A DNA stretch of 64,000 bases from Ophiura sarsii (Eukaryota; Echinodermata; Ophiuroidea; Amphilepidida; Ophiuridae): NCBI GenBank assembly GCA_035610835.1, contig CM069459.1:28167570-28231569 (forward strand). Reading direction: 5' to 3'. A program made the position numbers and the translations under genes. This document shows, in pieces, positions 12,401 through 20,528 of the stretch (its first letter is position 1; each line of letters begins with the position of its first letter). Below the pieces are notes generated by a model. That model saw only the letters and a program-made list of their open reading frames with translations, did no database searches and had not been told where the DNA came from.

Positions 12401-13591
12401 ATCCTTGTCGGGGTTTCTATAACCGTAATATCTATTGTAGTTGCCGTACTGGAATTTCTTGTTTTGTTCATGAAACTTTGGAACTGTCTTGGCACCTGCC
12501 TCATTGCTGTGTTGTCGCTTATATTTTCTCTTTTCGGGCGAGGCATTCCTGTGGTGTTTTTGCACACTGTCTGATTCTACAGTATCCTCGTCACTTTCAA
12601 TTAGAAGAGCTCTGGATATTTTACAGCTTGGTTCTTGCTTGAAGTTCTTTCGTTTTCGAAATTTGCTGAGTGAATCTGGTACAACTGGAGAGACAATTTT
12701 GTCGATGACTTTTGAATGATTGCCGCTTAGTTGCAAACTAAGCAACCGTGCTGGTTCAATTCCTGATGTCGGCGTTTGCGACAAAATTCCTTCTTGCTGT
12801 TTTGCAACTGGACTTGTAATATCAATATCCTCGTCTTTCCTATCATTTTTTCCCCCTTTTCTCTTTTTCTTCCCAGACCCAGTCCTGGAAACGAGCGTTC
12901 TCGTTAAAAGCGCATTATCATCGCCGCCCTCGCTGTTGAGCTTTAGCGGGTCCGTGAAATCATCAGGCACAATTACTGGATCGGGATCCTTGTTGAGTCT
13001 TTGTTGCGAAGCTGGCGATGGCAATGGTGTTGCAATTTGATTCACGACTTTCGAAATTTCTTCATCTGCTAGACTGTTCAAGTTGAGAGGATCGGTTATA
13101 TTTCCGCCCATCAAAAATTGAGGTGTCGGATTCCGCTCGATGGTTTTCCTCCTCCTCTTGGAAAAGGGCATTGGTTTTTGATTACTATGCGTTGCTTGGC
13201 TAACGCTCTGGTGGCGCTTTTTGCCAGGTTTTGCATGCTGAGCATTGTTTGTCGACAACTTTCTGGCTCGCATTTCCTTGTTGAAAGTGTTCACTCTATC
13301 ACTGCTACTATCGCTGACTGTGACACTACTGTTTGCTGTATTTGCATTGGAGTCAGACAAAAAAGCGACTGCTTTGCTGAGAGTTTGTCTAACATCATCT
13401 GACTCTCTAGATTTAGACTTCATCAAGTCATCATCATGATCATCACTCAAAAATACTCGAGAATTTTCACTTGGTTTTACAGCACATGTCTCGCTCTTTT
13501 TCTTGCTTGTGCACTTCAGAAATCTCTCCTCTTTCTGCAAAATATCAGAGTTAATATTGTTCTCCACCGACATGGTTACTCTTCCAAGCAT
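2460..13591 (-). CDS. MEPCE: MEPCE/Bin3-family 7SK snRNA methylphosphate capping enzyme (4 coding exons)
   Basis: SAM-dependent RNA methyltransferase that puts a methyl group on the 5' gamma-phosphate of 7SK snRNA in the nucleus and stays in the 7SK RNP (family knowledge). CDS is join(13591..12071, 10663..10445, 6412..6286, 3556..2460) on the minus strand, about 987 residues, all junctions GT-AG and in phase. The Ser/Lys-rich N-terminus (1-380) is disordered. The Bin3 core starts near residue 382 ([13 protein letters not shown]), with SAM motif [12 protein letters not shown] (~416-426) and GIDID (~439-443). Exon 2 has [17 protein letters not shown] and the [13 protein letters not shown] strand. 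Exon 3 has [19 protein letters not shown]. Exon 4 closes the core with GFRRPMLMF, then adds ~350 low-complexity residues. An in-frame TGA directly precedes the ATG at 13591. The ATG at 13573 (A at -3) is the alternative and has the better context. Sure of family; N-terminus fairly sure. Confidence 0.92.
3557..4609. other. MEPCE intron 3, distal part
   Basis: Contains decayed partial copies of exon 3 near 4375-4465 and possibly 3700-3770. Many AAGATTCACC-like motifs recur between 3965 and 4960. No other gene seen. Confidence 0.5.
4375..4465 (-). pseudogene. Decayed partial copy of MEPCE exon 3
   Basis: On the minus strand TTGTCATGTGAAGTTGGTTT matches exon 3 (TTGTCAAGTGAAGTTGGTTT), continuing with an inserted segment to AACCAATCAAAAG. 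It has an in-frame stop and no proper donor. Confidence 0.7.
4610..4820 (+). mobile_element. TTAA-flanked piggyBac-like MITE, copy 2
   Basis: About 205 bp between TTAACCCCCTTGGGTCTACC and CGGTAGTTCTCAGGGGGTTAA, near identical to 47213-47422. The TTAA-CCY start is typical of piggyBac-type elements. No transposase. Confidence 0.7.
5290..5425 (-). pseudogene. Decayed partial copies of MEPCE exon 3
   Basis: The minus-strand segment at about 5425-5350 reads [15 protein letters not shown] then MPSNQAK, against [15 protein letters not shown]...PSNQSK in exon 3. It is still open and followed by GGTTGTT, like the true GGTTAGT junction. A further, weaker copy adjoins at 5290-5340. Confidence 0.72.
5690..6060. 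repeat. GAGAATCC / GCGAATC-rich degenerate repeat
   Basis: Multiple short copies of GATTCTCG and CGAATC in both orientations. Related stretches lie at 560-660 and 23320-23440. A transposon relic of unknown class. Confidence 0.45.
6286..6412 (-). CDS. MEPCE: MEPCE exon 3: Bin3 domain, distal part
   Basis: 127 nt, phase 0 in and phase 1 out, acceptor CTTTCACAG and donor GTTAGT. Encodes [20 protein letters not shown] followed by [16 protein letters not shown], matching the distal Bin3 motif (QFSSYL..DVGFSSYE..... N.SKGF). The intron downstream holds several decayed partial copies of this exon. Confidence 0.9.
6478..7762. mobile_element. hAT-like non-autonomous element with exact 8-bp TSD
   Basis: Perfect 12-bp inverted termini TAAGCCCCGGAA / TTCCGGGGCTTA, flanked by AGTACAGG at 6470-6477 and 7763-7770. 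About 1.3 kb with no transposase ORF. Subterminal CGAGAAA/AACGC motifs recur near both ends. Sits in MEPCE intron 2. Confidence 0.85.
7936..8490. mobile_element. GGCC-A(n) TIR element, copy 1
   Basis: Left end TTAGGC-A(11)-GTTGTTTGCTTGTCC, right end GGACAAGCAAAC...TTGGCCTTA. The interior includes CCGACCGACC motifs. Same family as 9298, 29132 and 60388. Confidence 0.65.
8651..8905. repeat. Fold-back repeat
   Basis: Two ~120-bp arms separated by a dozen bases. The left arm contains AACATGGTTTGAGGGAAAGT and the right arm its complement, with about 10% mismatch. Non-coding. Confidence 0.8.
9298..9641. mobile_element. GGCC-A(n) TIR element, copy 2
   Basis: Termini TTAGGCCAAAAAAAAATAAT and ...TTTTTGGCCTTA with inner GTTATATTGGCGTAAC inverted. 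The interior has a T(37) run and GGGTCGG motifs. Confidence 0.7.
9642..10444. other. MEPCE intron 2 remainder, AT-rich
   Basis: No gene or clear element. A short inverted relation joins TCCTGGACACTCATTGAAGT (~9866) with AAGTGTCCAAGAACTTC (~10264), so a TIR element of ~400 bp is possible. Confidence 0.35.
10445..10663 (-). CDS. MEPCE: MEPCE exon 2: catalytic core
   Basis: 73 codons, phase 0 at both ends, with acceptor CCAATACAG and donor GTAAGA. Encodes [28 protein letters not shown], and the [11 protein letters not shown] / FILEPQAW segment, the most conserved part of the Bin3 domain. Two decayed tandem copies of the 5' part of this exon lie just upstream in transcription, at 10710-10849 and 10907-11305. 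Confidence 0.92.
10710..10849 (-). pseudogene. Tandem partial copy of MEPCE exon 2 (copy 2), still open
   Basis: Minus strand, after an intact CCAATACAG acceptor, reads in frame [20 protein letters not shown] then ...[20 protein letters not shown]..., aligned with exon 2. It reaches TAG after about 46 codons and lacks the rest of exon 2 and any donor. Offset from the true exon is 186 bp and includes intron sequence, so it arose by DNA tandem duplication. Confidence 0.85.
10907..11305 (-). pseudogene. Older partial copy of MEPCE exon 2 (copy 3), split by a MITE
   Basis: Keeps the acceptor-like CCCAGTACAG and CAGAAACCAGAG, but has deletions, a frameshift and stops. The MITE at 10950-11218 interrupts it. 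Confidence 0.75.
10950..11218. mobile_element. MITE with CAGGGCCGTCAGA termini and a C(24) run
   Basis: Perfect 13-bp inverted termini, flanked by CCAAA at 10945-10949 and 11219-11223. The sister exon copy shows the unoccupied site (CCCCAAATGA), which confirms the insertion. Confidence 0.8.
11306..12070. other. MEPCE intron 1 remainder
   Basis: No gene seen. Near 11690-11800 there is a degenerate end of the GGCC-A(n) family (AAAACAAAATTG...GTGGCCTAA). Confidence 0.35.
12071..13591 (-). CDS. MEPCE: MEPCE exon 1: N-terminus and SAM motif I
   Basis: 507 codons ending in phase 0 at a GTAAGT donor (12070-12065 on the minus strand). It encodes the disordered basic/serine-rich N-terminus and the first half of the methyltransferase fold, including [11 protein letters not shown] and GIDID. 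It ends at LFRC, where the family has a variable linker before the next strand. Confidence 0.9.
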
Positions 13592-14070
13592 TCACGATGA
13601 AGACGATTAATAAAATCAGCTGGGAAAACGTCGACCACACGTGTTGATTGTTTACATCGAGAAATCAACTTGACCTGCTGAACATTTTGAGGTCAAGTTA
13701 TTTGCATACGATAAAGACAGCTTTGCAAAAACAGTACGCATAAAGAGGGCTACGCAGGCCAGACTTTTACGCTACATTTTGACGAAGTTGAGCCTCCACT
13801 GGGGTAATTTTCTCAATTGACGTGGCGTATATTATCTAAACTTGCATATGTTAAATACCAAGAAAAATATACGAGCTTATTTGAAATGAATTTGGTGATT
13901 TTCCGTAGAGCGATGTTTACTGGACTCAGCGACGTGTTGGAATGCGCAGTTCAATCAATTTCATGCACAAATTCGCGCAAGTGACGTCGCCGCCATGAAC
14001 TGTGGGAAGAGAAAATGGCGCTGGACTTCAAAGTCTGAGGAAATCTTTTACCCCGGATTTTATTTATTTG
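13592..14070. promoter_or_regulatory. Putative divergent promoter region of MEPCE and an upstream plus-strand exon
   Basis: Just upstream of the MEPCE start. Contains a CRE-like TGACGTCG at 13982, GCCGCCATG, and a YY1-like AAAATGGCGC at 14012, in sequence richer in CpG than its surroundings. On the plus strand a short ORF from ATG 13995 runs into a GTAGGT donor at 14071, which could be a first, non-coding exon of ZCWPW1. No TSS evidence is available. Confidence 0.4.
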
Positions 14071-14408
14071 GTAGGTTAATTTGGAAATGTGTGTCTAGTA
14101 TTATATCTCTAATATATTGCATATATAGTTAGTAAAACTTTGGTAACATTTTGACCATTTGTAATACCATCATAGGCGTGAAAATAAAGATTCTTTTTTT
14201 GCGAGCGTCGTCTGCTAAATAATTTTCTAAAATAAGCTTTCATTTCAATCAATCAAACTTCAAAGCCAGTCAACTCAAGCCTCAAGGGGTCAAACCACAT
14301 CCCACAACCCAGATAGCCTAGCTAGGGGCAGGCCTAGGTTTAGGCTTACGCCTGAAATCAATGGAAGTGCATTGGCAATAGCATCTGTAATCTGATGCAT
14401 AACAATCG

Positions 14409-14824
14409 GTAGCGTAGCCAGGGTCACTTGTCAGTGACAGGGGGGGGGGGGGGGGGGGGGGGAGCTGCCCTAAAGGCTAAAAGGGTATTTTTTCCCGGTG
14501 AGCACCAGGTCGACCCGTTTTTCATGTAAATTGCCGTCGATTAAGAAAATGACAAGGGGGGGGGGGTGTCCCTCACTCCCATGTGACCGGCGTGAAAAAC
14601 TGCAATTTCCAACTAATTTGCATGTCATCCTTTCTTTCTCCTTTCTGTCCGTTTCCTTTCCCACTCCTTCCTTTTCCCTTTTTCTTTTCCTTCCCTTTTT
14701 TCCTTTCCTTCCTCTTCTCCCTTTCTTTCCCTTCCTGATTTTCCGCTTATTTCCCGGTCAAATTATTTTTCAGGGGGGCACTCTGCCCCTCCCCTTGACC
14801 CCGTCTGGCGTCTGGCTACGCTAC
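14409..14824. mobile_element. TIR element (GTAGCGTAG...) with G(22) run
   Basis: Ends GTAGCGTAGCCAGG and TGGCTACGCTAC. The interior has long poly-G, pyrimidine-rich TTCCTTTCC sequence and no ORF of note. Confidence 0.65.
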
Positions 14825-14984
14825 TGATATTAACAATAATGTACCAGGTCTAGAATAGTATCATCATGGTGAGAGCTATGATCAGAGCTAGGCATTGTTA
14901 CAATGCCATGCCGGCCTAGTTGACCTGGACCTTGTTATTGTAGGCCTGGTTTGTTGTCCTCCGTAGTACTCCGCAGGGAAGTTA

Positions 14985-15625
14985 TAACAGGAGGTGGGTG
15001 GTCACAGGGGGTTAATGTATGTAGGGGGATGCTCTGTTTGAAGGAGGTTGTGGAGGGCTTGATGATGGTGGATTGGGAGAGAATGTTCCAGTCAGTGATA
15101 GTTCAAATCAAGGGAAGGGGAAAATGAATTTGTAAATGATGCCAGTCTGGTGACAGTGGTGTTGTAGAGTTTGAATTGTTGGTTGTGTGACTTGTGTCCT
15201 CTTCTTACCCGGGTCCATCTTTGGGGCGATGTAAGTCCTGGAGATGTCTAGTTGGTCATGGTGAATTTTATAGAGGCAGGTCAGTTTATGTGCACATCTG
15301 CGATCTTGAAGGCTGTTCCAGTTTAGGCTTTTTAATTTTAGCATCTCAGTGACACTCACACTCATGGCCTGAAAAAATATTTTTTTCCCGGCAAGCGATT
15401 CCAAATTTCCCTCCAAAATGGAATGCATTTCTTAATGAAGGAGTAACATTTCCCTCCAAATGCTCAGATTTCCCTGCAAGTAGCTTTCCGTATTGCATAC
15501 TTTTTCAGCCTGTGCTCACACTAGAAAGGAATAGTTTTTTGAAGTGAAGCGGGCTACTGTGTTGGATTTTTTCTAATTTGTTGATTTTTGGCGCAGTGTC
15601 AGGATCCTATGCAGCTACACCATAT
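14985..15625 (-). mobile_element. CR1/L2-like LINE relic (reverse transcriptase C-terminal part)
   Basis: Minus-strand translation gives KYGVAA*DPD...INKLEKIQ, VTEMLKLKSLNWNSLQDRR, HKLTCLYKIH and further on DWN, the usual C-terminal order of CR1/L2-type ORF2 proteins. There is a stop near the start. The hAT-like MITE 15363-15514 splits it without other loss. Confidence 0.72.
15363..15514 (-). mobile_element. hAT-like MITE, copy 2
   Basis: 152 bp bounded by CTCACACT at 15355-15362 and 15515-15522, an exact 8-bp duplication. Opposite orientation to the copy at 1843. Removing it restores the LINE reading frame across the site. Confidence 0.82.
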
Positions 15626-15681
15626 TTCAGGTGAGGACCCTCCGTTCTCAAGCCCATCATCGTCATCGAAATCATCGTCAT

Positions 15682-16080
15682 ACGTCATCGAAAACCAACA
15701 GGGCATGCGTTTGGAGAGGGACTTTGGATAAGCATTTTTTAGCACTCAGGGGGGTTAGGGTTAATAGAACACAAACAAACAAAAACAAATATTACCATAA
15801 CCCTAACCCCGGTTTAGGATTTTTGACCGGGAACACAATTTTCGAGGAAAAAACACCAACTAAATCTCCGGGAACCTGCGGGGATTCGATTCCGGTGACC
15901 CTCCGTTCTCAAGCCCCACCTTCCAACCACTAAGCCACGGCCCTCAGCTACACATTCGTGCAGTATACTGCATTCATTATATAGGCTCGGTTGACTACGT
16001 CATCGAAAACCGACGGCGCATGCATTTGGAGAGGGACTTCGGATTAGCATTTTTTAGCACTCAGGGGGTTAGGGTTAAGA
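15682..16080. repeat. 84-bp direct repeats flanking a SINE-like segment
   Basis: Segments 15682-15765 and 15999-16080 share CATCGAAAACC, GCATGC.TTTGGAGAGGGA and AGCATTTTTTAGCACTCAGG, then TTAGGGTTAA. Confidence 0.75.
15865..15945 (-). mobile_element. tRNA-derived SINE head
   Basis: On the minus strand GGCCGTGGCTTAGTGGTTGG fits an A box (TRGCNNAGYNGG) and GGAATCGAATCCCC fits a B box, about 30 bp apart, followed by CGCAGGTTCCCGG. No intact tRNA fold. A fragment recurs at 15636-15652. Confidence 0.65.
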
Positions 16081-16258
16081 TCACAATTACAGCTTCAGCT
16101 TTCTGAAGCTATAGAGTAAATATCTAGTAATCTCTATTTATTTATTGTTTAACAATCAATCACAGAATGCACATGGTAGGTTATATTTACATTTTAAAGT
16201 CCAATTTAATACACATTGGTCCAATATTTTGATTTATCAGGTATTTTCGTCCATTTTT

Positions 16259-17460
16259 ATCCCCCTGGTTTGTAAAACCAGAAGGGGATTTTGTCATCAT
16301 GTAATGTGTGTCTGTGCGTATGTCGGGGTGGGGGGGGTGTGTGTGTGTGTGCCTTTTGGTTAGCCTTTTTTCCAAATGCTGTATCTTTTGAAAGGATGGA
16401 CGGTTTGACTTCAAACCTTCAGTGATAGGTAGGCCATGGTCAAAAGATGTGGCTGCTTGTTTTGGGTCTAATTTGCATAGGTCATCTGAGGTCAAAGGTC
16501 ATCTAGAGGTTAAATCGTAAAAGTTGCCCGATTGAAGTCAAACTTGGAGAAAAGAAACATGAACACCGGGTGATTATTTTTTTGGGTCTAATTTGCATAG
16601 GTCATCTGAGGTCAAAGGTCATCCAGGGGTCAAATCGTAAAAGTTGCCAGATTGACTTCAAACTTGGAGAAAAGAAACATGAACACCGGGTGAACATGTC
16701 TAAAATAAATTAGAGGTCATCCAAGGTCATCTGAGGTCAAAGGTCATCCAGAGGTCAAATCGTAAAAGTTGCCCAATTGACGTCAAACTTTGAGACAAGA
16801 AACATGAACACCGGGTGAACATGTCTAAAATAAATTAGGTCATCTGAGGTCAAAGGTCATCCAGAGGTCAAATCGTAAAAGTTGCCCGATTGACGTCAAA
16901 CTTGGAGACAGGAAACCTGAGCACCGGAACATGTCTAAAATAAATTAGAGGTCATCCGAGGTCAACAGTCATTAGAGGTCAACCAAGGTCAAAGGTCAAC
17001 GAGGGGTTAAATTGTGCAATGAACACCGAGGATTCATGTCGAAAAATAATTAGAGGTCATCTGAGGTCAAAGGTCATCCAGAGGTCAAAGTTGTAAAAGT
17101 TGCCCGATTGACGTCAAACTTGGAGTAAAGAAACGTGAACACCGGGTGAACATGTCTAAAATTAATTAGAGGTCATCCGAGGTCAACGGTTATTAGAGTT
17201 CATCCCAGGTCAAAGGTCACCAAGGGGTTACATCGTGCAATGAACACCAAGGGAACATGTCAAAAAGAATTACAGGTCATCCAAGGTCATCTGAGGTCAA
17301 AGGTCATCTAGAGGTCAAATCGTTAAAATTGCCCGATTGACCTCAAACTTGGAGAAAAGAAACATGAACAACGGGGAACATGGCCCATATATGACCTTTG
17401 ACCTCATTTTGGTTGATCTCCCAGCCAGGGGGATTCGCAAGTCGTGACTTGCAGTATTTT
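16259..17460 (+). mobile_element. AGGTCA-array element, copy A
   Basis: Ends ATCCCCCTGG / CCAGGGGGAT and conserved flanks (GTTTGTAAAACCAGAAGGGG; AAGTCGTGACTTGCAGTA) shared with 32197-33870. The body has about eight degenerate ~115-bp units, each with AGGTCA half-sites in DR4-DR1-DR5 order and many with TTGACGTCAAA. No ORF. Confidence 0.85.
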
Positions 17461-18375
17461 TAAGTTTTCAAAACAATCAAAAATCATCTTTTAGAGCTAA
17501 GTTTGCATACAGGTATTTTCATTTGAGTTCATAATGGTTGAAGAGTCATGCTGAATGTTAACACACTCATTCTGATAAGCTGATATCCAAAACAAATCCA
17601 TTTATCTAGTAAATTTAGTCACAATTTTGTAATTCTGTTACCAAAAATCTGCATTTTCATGTGAAAAAAGTTCAAAGATGGAGTGGTAAAATTAATTAAA
17701 ATATGTCTCAGGAGACCAAATACTATCATTATAGACAAAAAATAGCTTGCATTGGGTAACCCAAAAATTCATGATTTTTTCAAAATTACACAATTTCAGG
17801 TAAGTTTTGAGTTTGACTTGCATAATAGCTTATTTTAAAGCCAATAACATGGCAAGTGTCAGCATGCCTATTTTTTCTTTAAAAACCTGATATATTAATG
17901 GGAATTTTCAAGAAAATTTCAGAAGGCTTTAATTCCGTTACCATTTTTGTAATTCCGTTACCGCTGCCTTTTTTGGAAACATGGTCGATTAAGGAGCAAA
18001 AAGATATCTTTAAAGGAAAAAATGCTACCGTGATAAATTTGACACCACAGGCAATTAACTTTAAGATAAATCCACACAAAATGTATTTTCAATTTCAGAG
18101 GAATTCATGTGAAAGTTGAAGGTGGGAAGAAAACAGGCCCATTTAATGCCATAATTCCGTTACCGAAGTATCATACATGCTAGCTCTTTCCACATGTATA
18201 ATTTTGTTCTTCTTTTCTATATGACAGCAACAGCAGGTATCTCCAGAACTTATTAAAGTGTTGATAAACATTTAGGTCATAGGAGTTTTAGGACTAATCC
18301 ATATTATGAAAAAGTATAAGCAAAATTTTAAATTTGTCTGAATTGTAATTCCGTTTACCATGGAATTGCCCTAGG
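17461..18375. repeat. Element with recurring TAATTCCGTTACC motif
   Basis: The motif occurs near 17629 (one change), 17931, 17951, 18151 and 18348 (one insertion), irregularly spaced in AT-rich non-coding sequence. Confidence 0.5.
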
Positions 18376-19260
18376 GTAAATATGCCTATTCTCGGACACT
18401 TAAGAAATTATTGCATAATTAAAAAAAATATGGCAGATTTAACAAAATGGTATGCATGTGCTGTAAGGATTGACACAATTGCTATTATAATCTGAAAAAG
18501 TTCCAACTGAGCCCTTTTTGTTTTCAAGTTAGGAAAGAAAAATCACTTCAAAATCTTCACCCTATTCTCGGACGCCCTGGCCTGTGCCTATTCTGAGTAT
18601 TCTCGGACACTTGCTCCTCCTATTCCCGGACGCTTTGTCTAATTTCCAAACGAAGAGCAATGAGTTGCTTAAAATTTAGTTTATATAATAGAATCACATG
18701 AACTGTTCATGAAAGAAAAAGTCAACATACCTATTCCATTTTAAAAAGATGGCAAAATATCCTTAGCTTCACCATTTTTGTACTTTTATGGATTTCCCCA
18801 ATTGAAACACTGTAAAATTGGTATGCCTATTCTCGGACGCCCTTATGCCTATTCTCGGACGCTTTGTTCTTTGGCTCATTTTGACAATTTTGATAGGTTG
18901 TAAGGAATTTGTTTCAATCTTACACTACAGTAGGCTAGGCCTAATATCTAGACACATTGAAAGCAAATAAAATGTTTAACAGGACAGATCCACCAAAAAG
19001 ATTTTTTCAGGCATCATTTTATGTGGGGGTGTTGCTTACGCGCCTGCCAATTTCAGAATTTGTAAAATTAGCAATTCTTGCCAAAAATCAACATTTTCTA
19101 CGATTGTTCCAGGATGATCCAACATTTGGTCAAAATGTATCACCAAGATGATGGACCATCTTACTTCTCACAACATAGTGACAAATCAGCATCACACTCC
19201 TTTCGATGTGGACAAAATAGCCAGCGTCCGGGAATAGGCATGTGTCCGAGAATAGGCATT
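18376..19260. repeat. Element with recurring CCTATTCTCGGACGC motif
   Basis: Six plus-strand copies (about 18387, 18563, 18592, 18617, 18823, 18847) and inverted copies at about 19226-19260. Looks like subterminal repeats of a DNA element. Confidence 0.55.
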
Positions 19261-19660
19261 TCTACACTACAATACATGATATACAGTAACACTAAACTCG
19301 CTCCTCTTTAATTTCATATTTCCACCACTCAGTACTTGTTGACGCGTAGAAAATATGATCTCTTTTTCATTGGCAGTTGTAGCAAAATGTTTAAAAATCT
19401 CTCGTAATACTTACTTCTCACAACATAGTGACAAATCAGCATCACACTCCTTTCGATGTGGACAAAATAGCCAGCGTCCGGGAATAGGCATGTGTCCGAG
19501 AATAGGCATTTCTACACTACAATACATGATATACAGTAACACTAAACTCGCTCCTCTTTAATTTCATATTTCCACCACTCAGTACTTGTTGACGCGTAGA
19601 AAATATGATCTCTTTTTCATTGGCAGTTGTAGCAAAATGTTTAAAAATCTCTCGTAATAC
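19161..19660 (+). repeat. Perfect 250-bp tandem duplication
   Basis: 19161-19410 and 19411-19660 are identical by eye. The unit includes the inverted end of the CCTATTCTCGGAC element. Either very recent or an assembly artefact. Confidence 0.9.
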
Positions 19661-20357
19661 TAATAATTTCTGTCCATGAAATATGTATGGCCAAGTAAAA
19701 AAATAAAGCAGTTTCTTGTCCCCTCGCGTAACATTTTTCAGGAATTCTATAAATTTCTTTTTTTCATTTATTATTCTTTCCATAACTTGTTTTTACAAAT
19801 ATTTAAAAGGCTGACATCTTGGTAATAGATTTACTTTTTAGTCCATGAGCATTTTAAAGCAGGTTTTGTGGTATCCAACCCAGAATCATGAAATAAAAGG
19901 ATTTTACAAAGGCCTCATGCTCTTCAAGTTACGCAACCAATCATGCATTACCACGCTGGTAATGGTGGATTTTACATTGTTTACTAAAAAATTAAAAAAT
20001 GCCCTCGATCCTCCTTTTTTCAAAAGTCAGGACGAGAAACTAGTTTTCATTTTTATTTGGCCTAACACATAATAATTGCCAACATGTGTTGAAAACCAAT
20101 AGGCATAGGCTATAGTTATACTAGTATTAAATGAAAAAGTTTACTAGGTAAATTATTAACATGCCTCAATCACCCTCACTCTCATGGTACAATGTTTGAA
20201 TTGTAATAATGGGAGTTCCAGGTTTTTAATCTCCTAATTTTGGCAGCCCTCTCACAAATTTTAGATCAATGAAATTGTAACCAGGATGGCAAGACTATAT
20301 TGGTGGCCTATATCTGGTACCTCTCTATCATTACATCAATTTTCATTTATTTGTACA
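19661..20357. other. Intergenic, AT-rich
   Basis: No gene. Around 19990-20070 there is a GGCC-A(n) family fragment (CAGGACGAGAAACTAG...TTTGGCCTAA). Confidence 0.35.
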
Positions 20358-20429
20358 GCATTAACACCAGTACTGAAAGGTATTCTTAACAGTAGTTAAA
20401 GAAAGCAACAAAAATTGTCAAGGTTCACA

Positions 20430-20528
20430 ATGGTCGTCTCAAGAAACAATAACTCGAGCCCAACACCAGGGACCAAGGCAAGCCAACAGAAATCTTCAGC
20501 AAGTGGACAGAATTCACCAAACAACAAG
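20430..20528 (+). CDS. ZCWPW1: ZCWPW1 exon 1 (first coding)
   Basis: 33 codons, Ser/Asn/Gln-rich, phase 0 end at donor GTGTGT. A good upstream acceptor (TTTATTTGTACAG, ending 20358) suggests that this exon starts with 5'UTR and that a non-coding exon lies further upstream, possibly near 14.0 kb. Confidence 0.82.

Noticed and set aside
13995..14070. Alternative N-terminus of ZCWPW1 from ATG 13995
   Set aside because: Joined to the exon near 20359 it meets an in-frame TAA before ATG 20430; at best an upstream ORF.
15865..15945. Functional tRNA gene
   Set aside because: A and B boxes are recognisable but no cloverleaf or mature 3' end; SINE-like.
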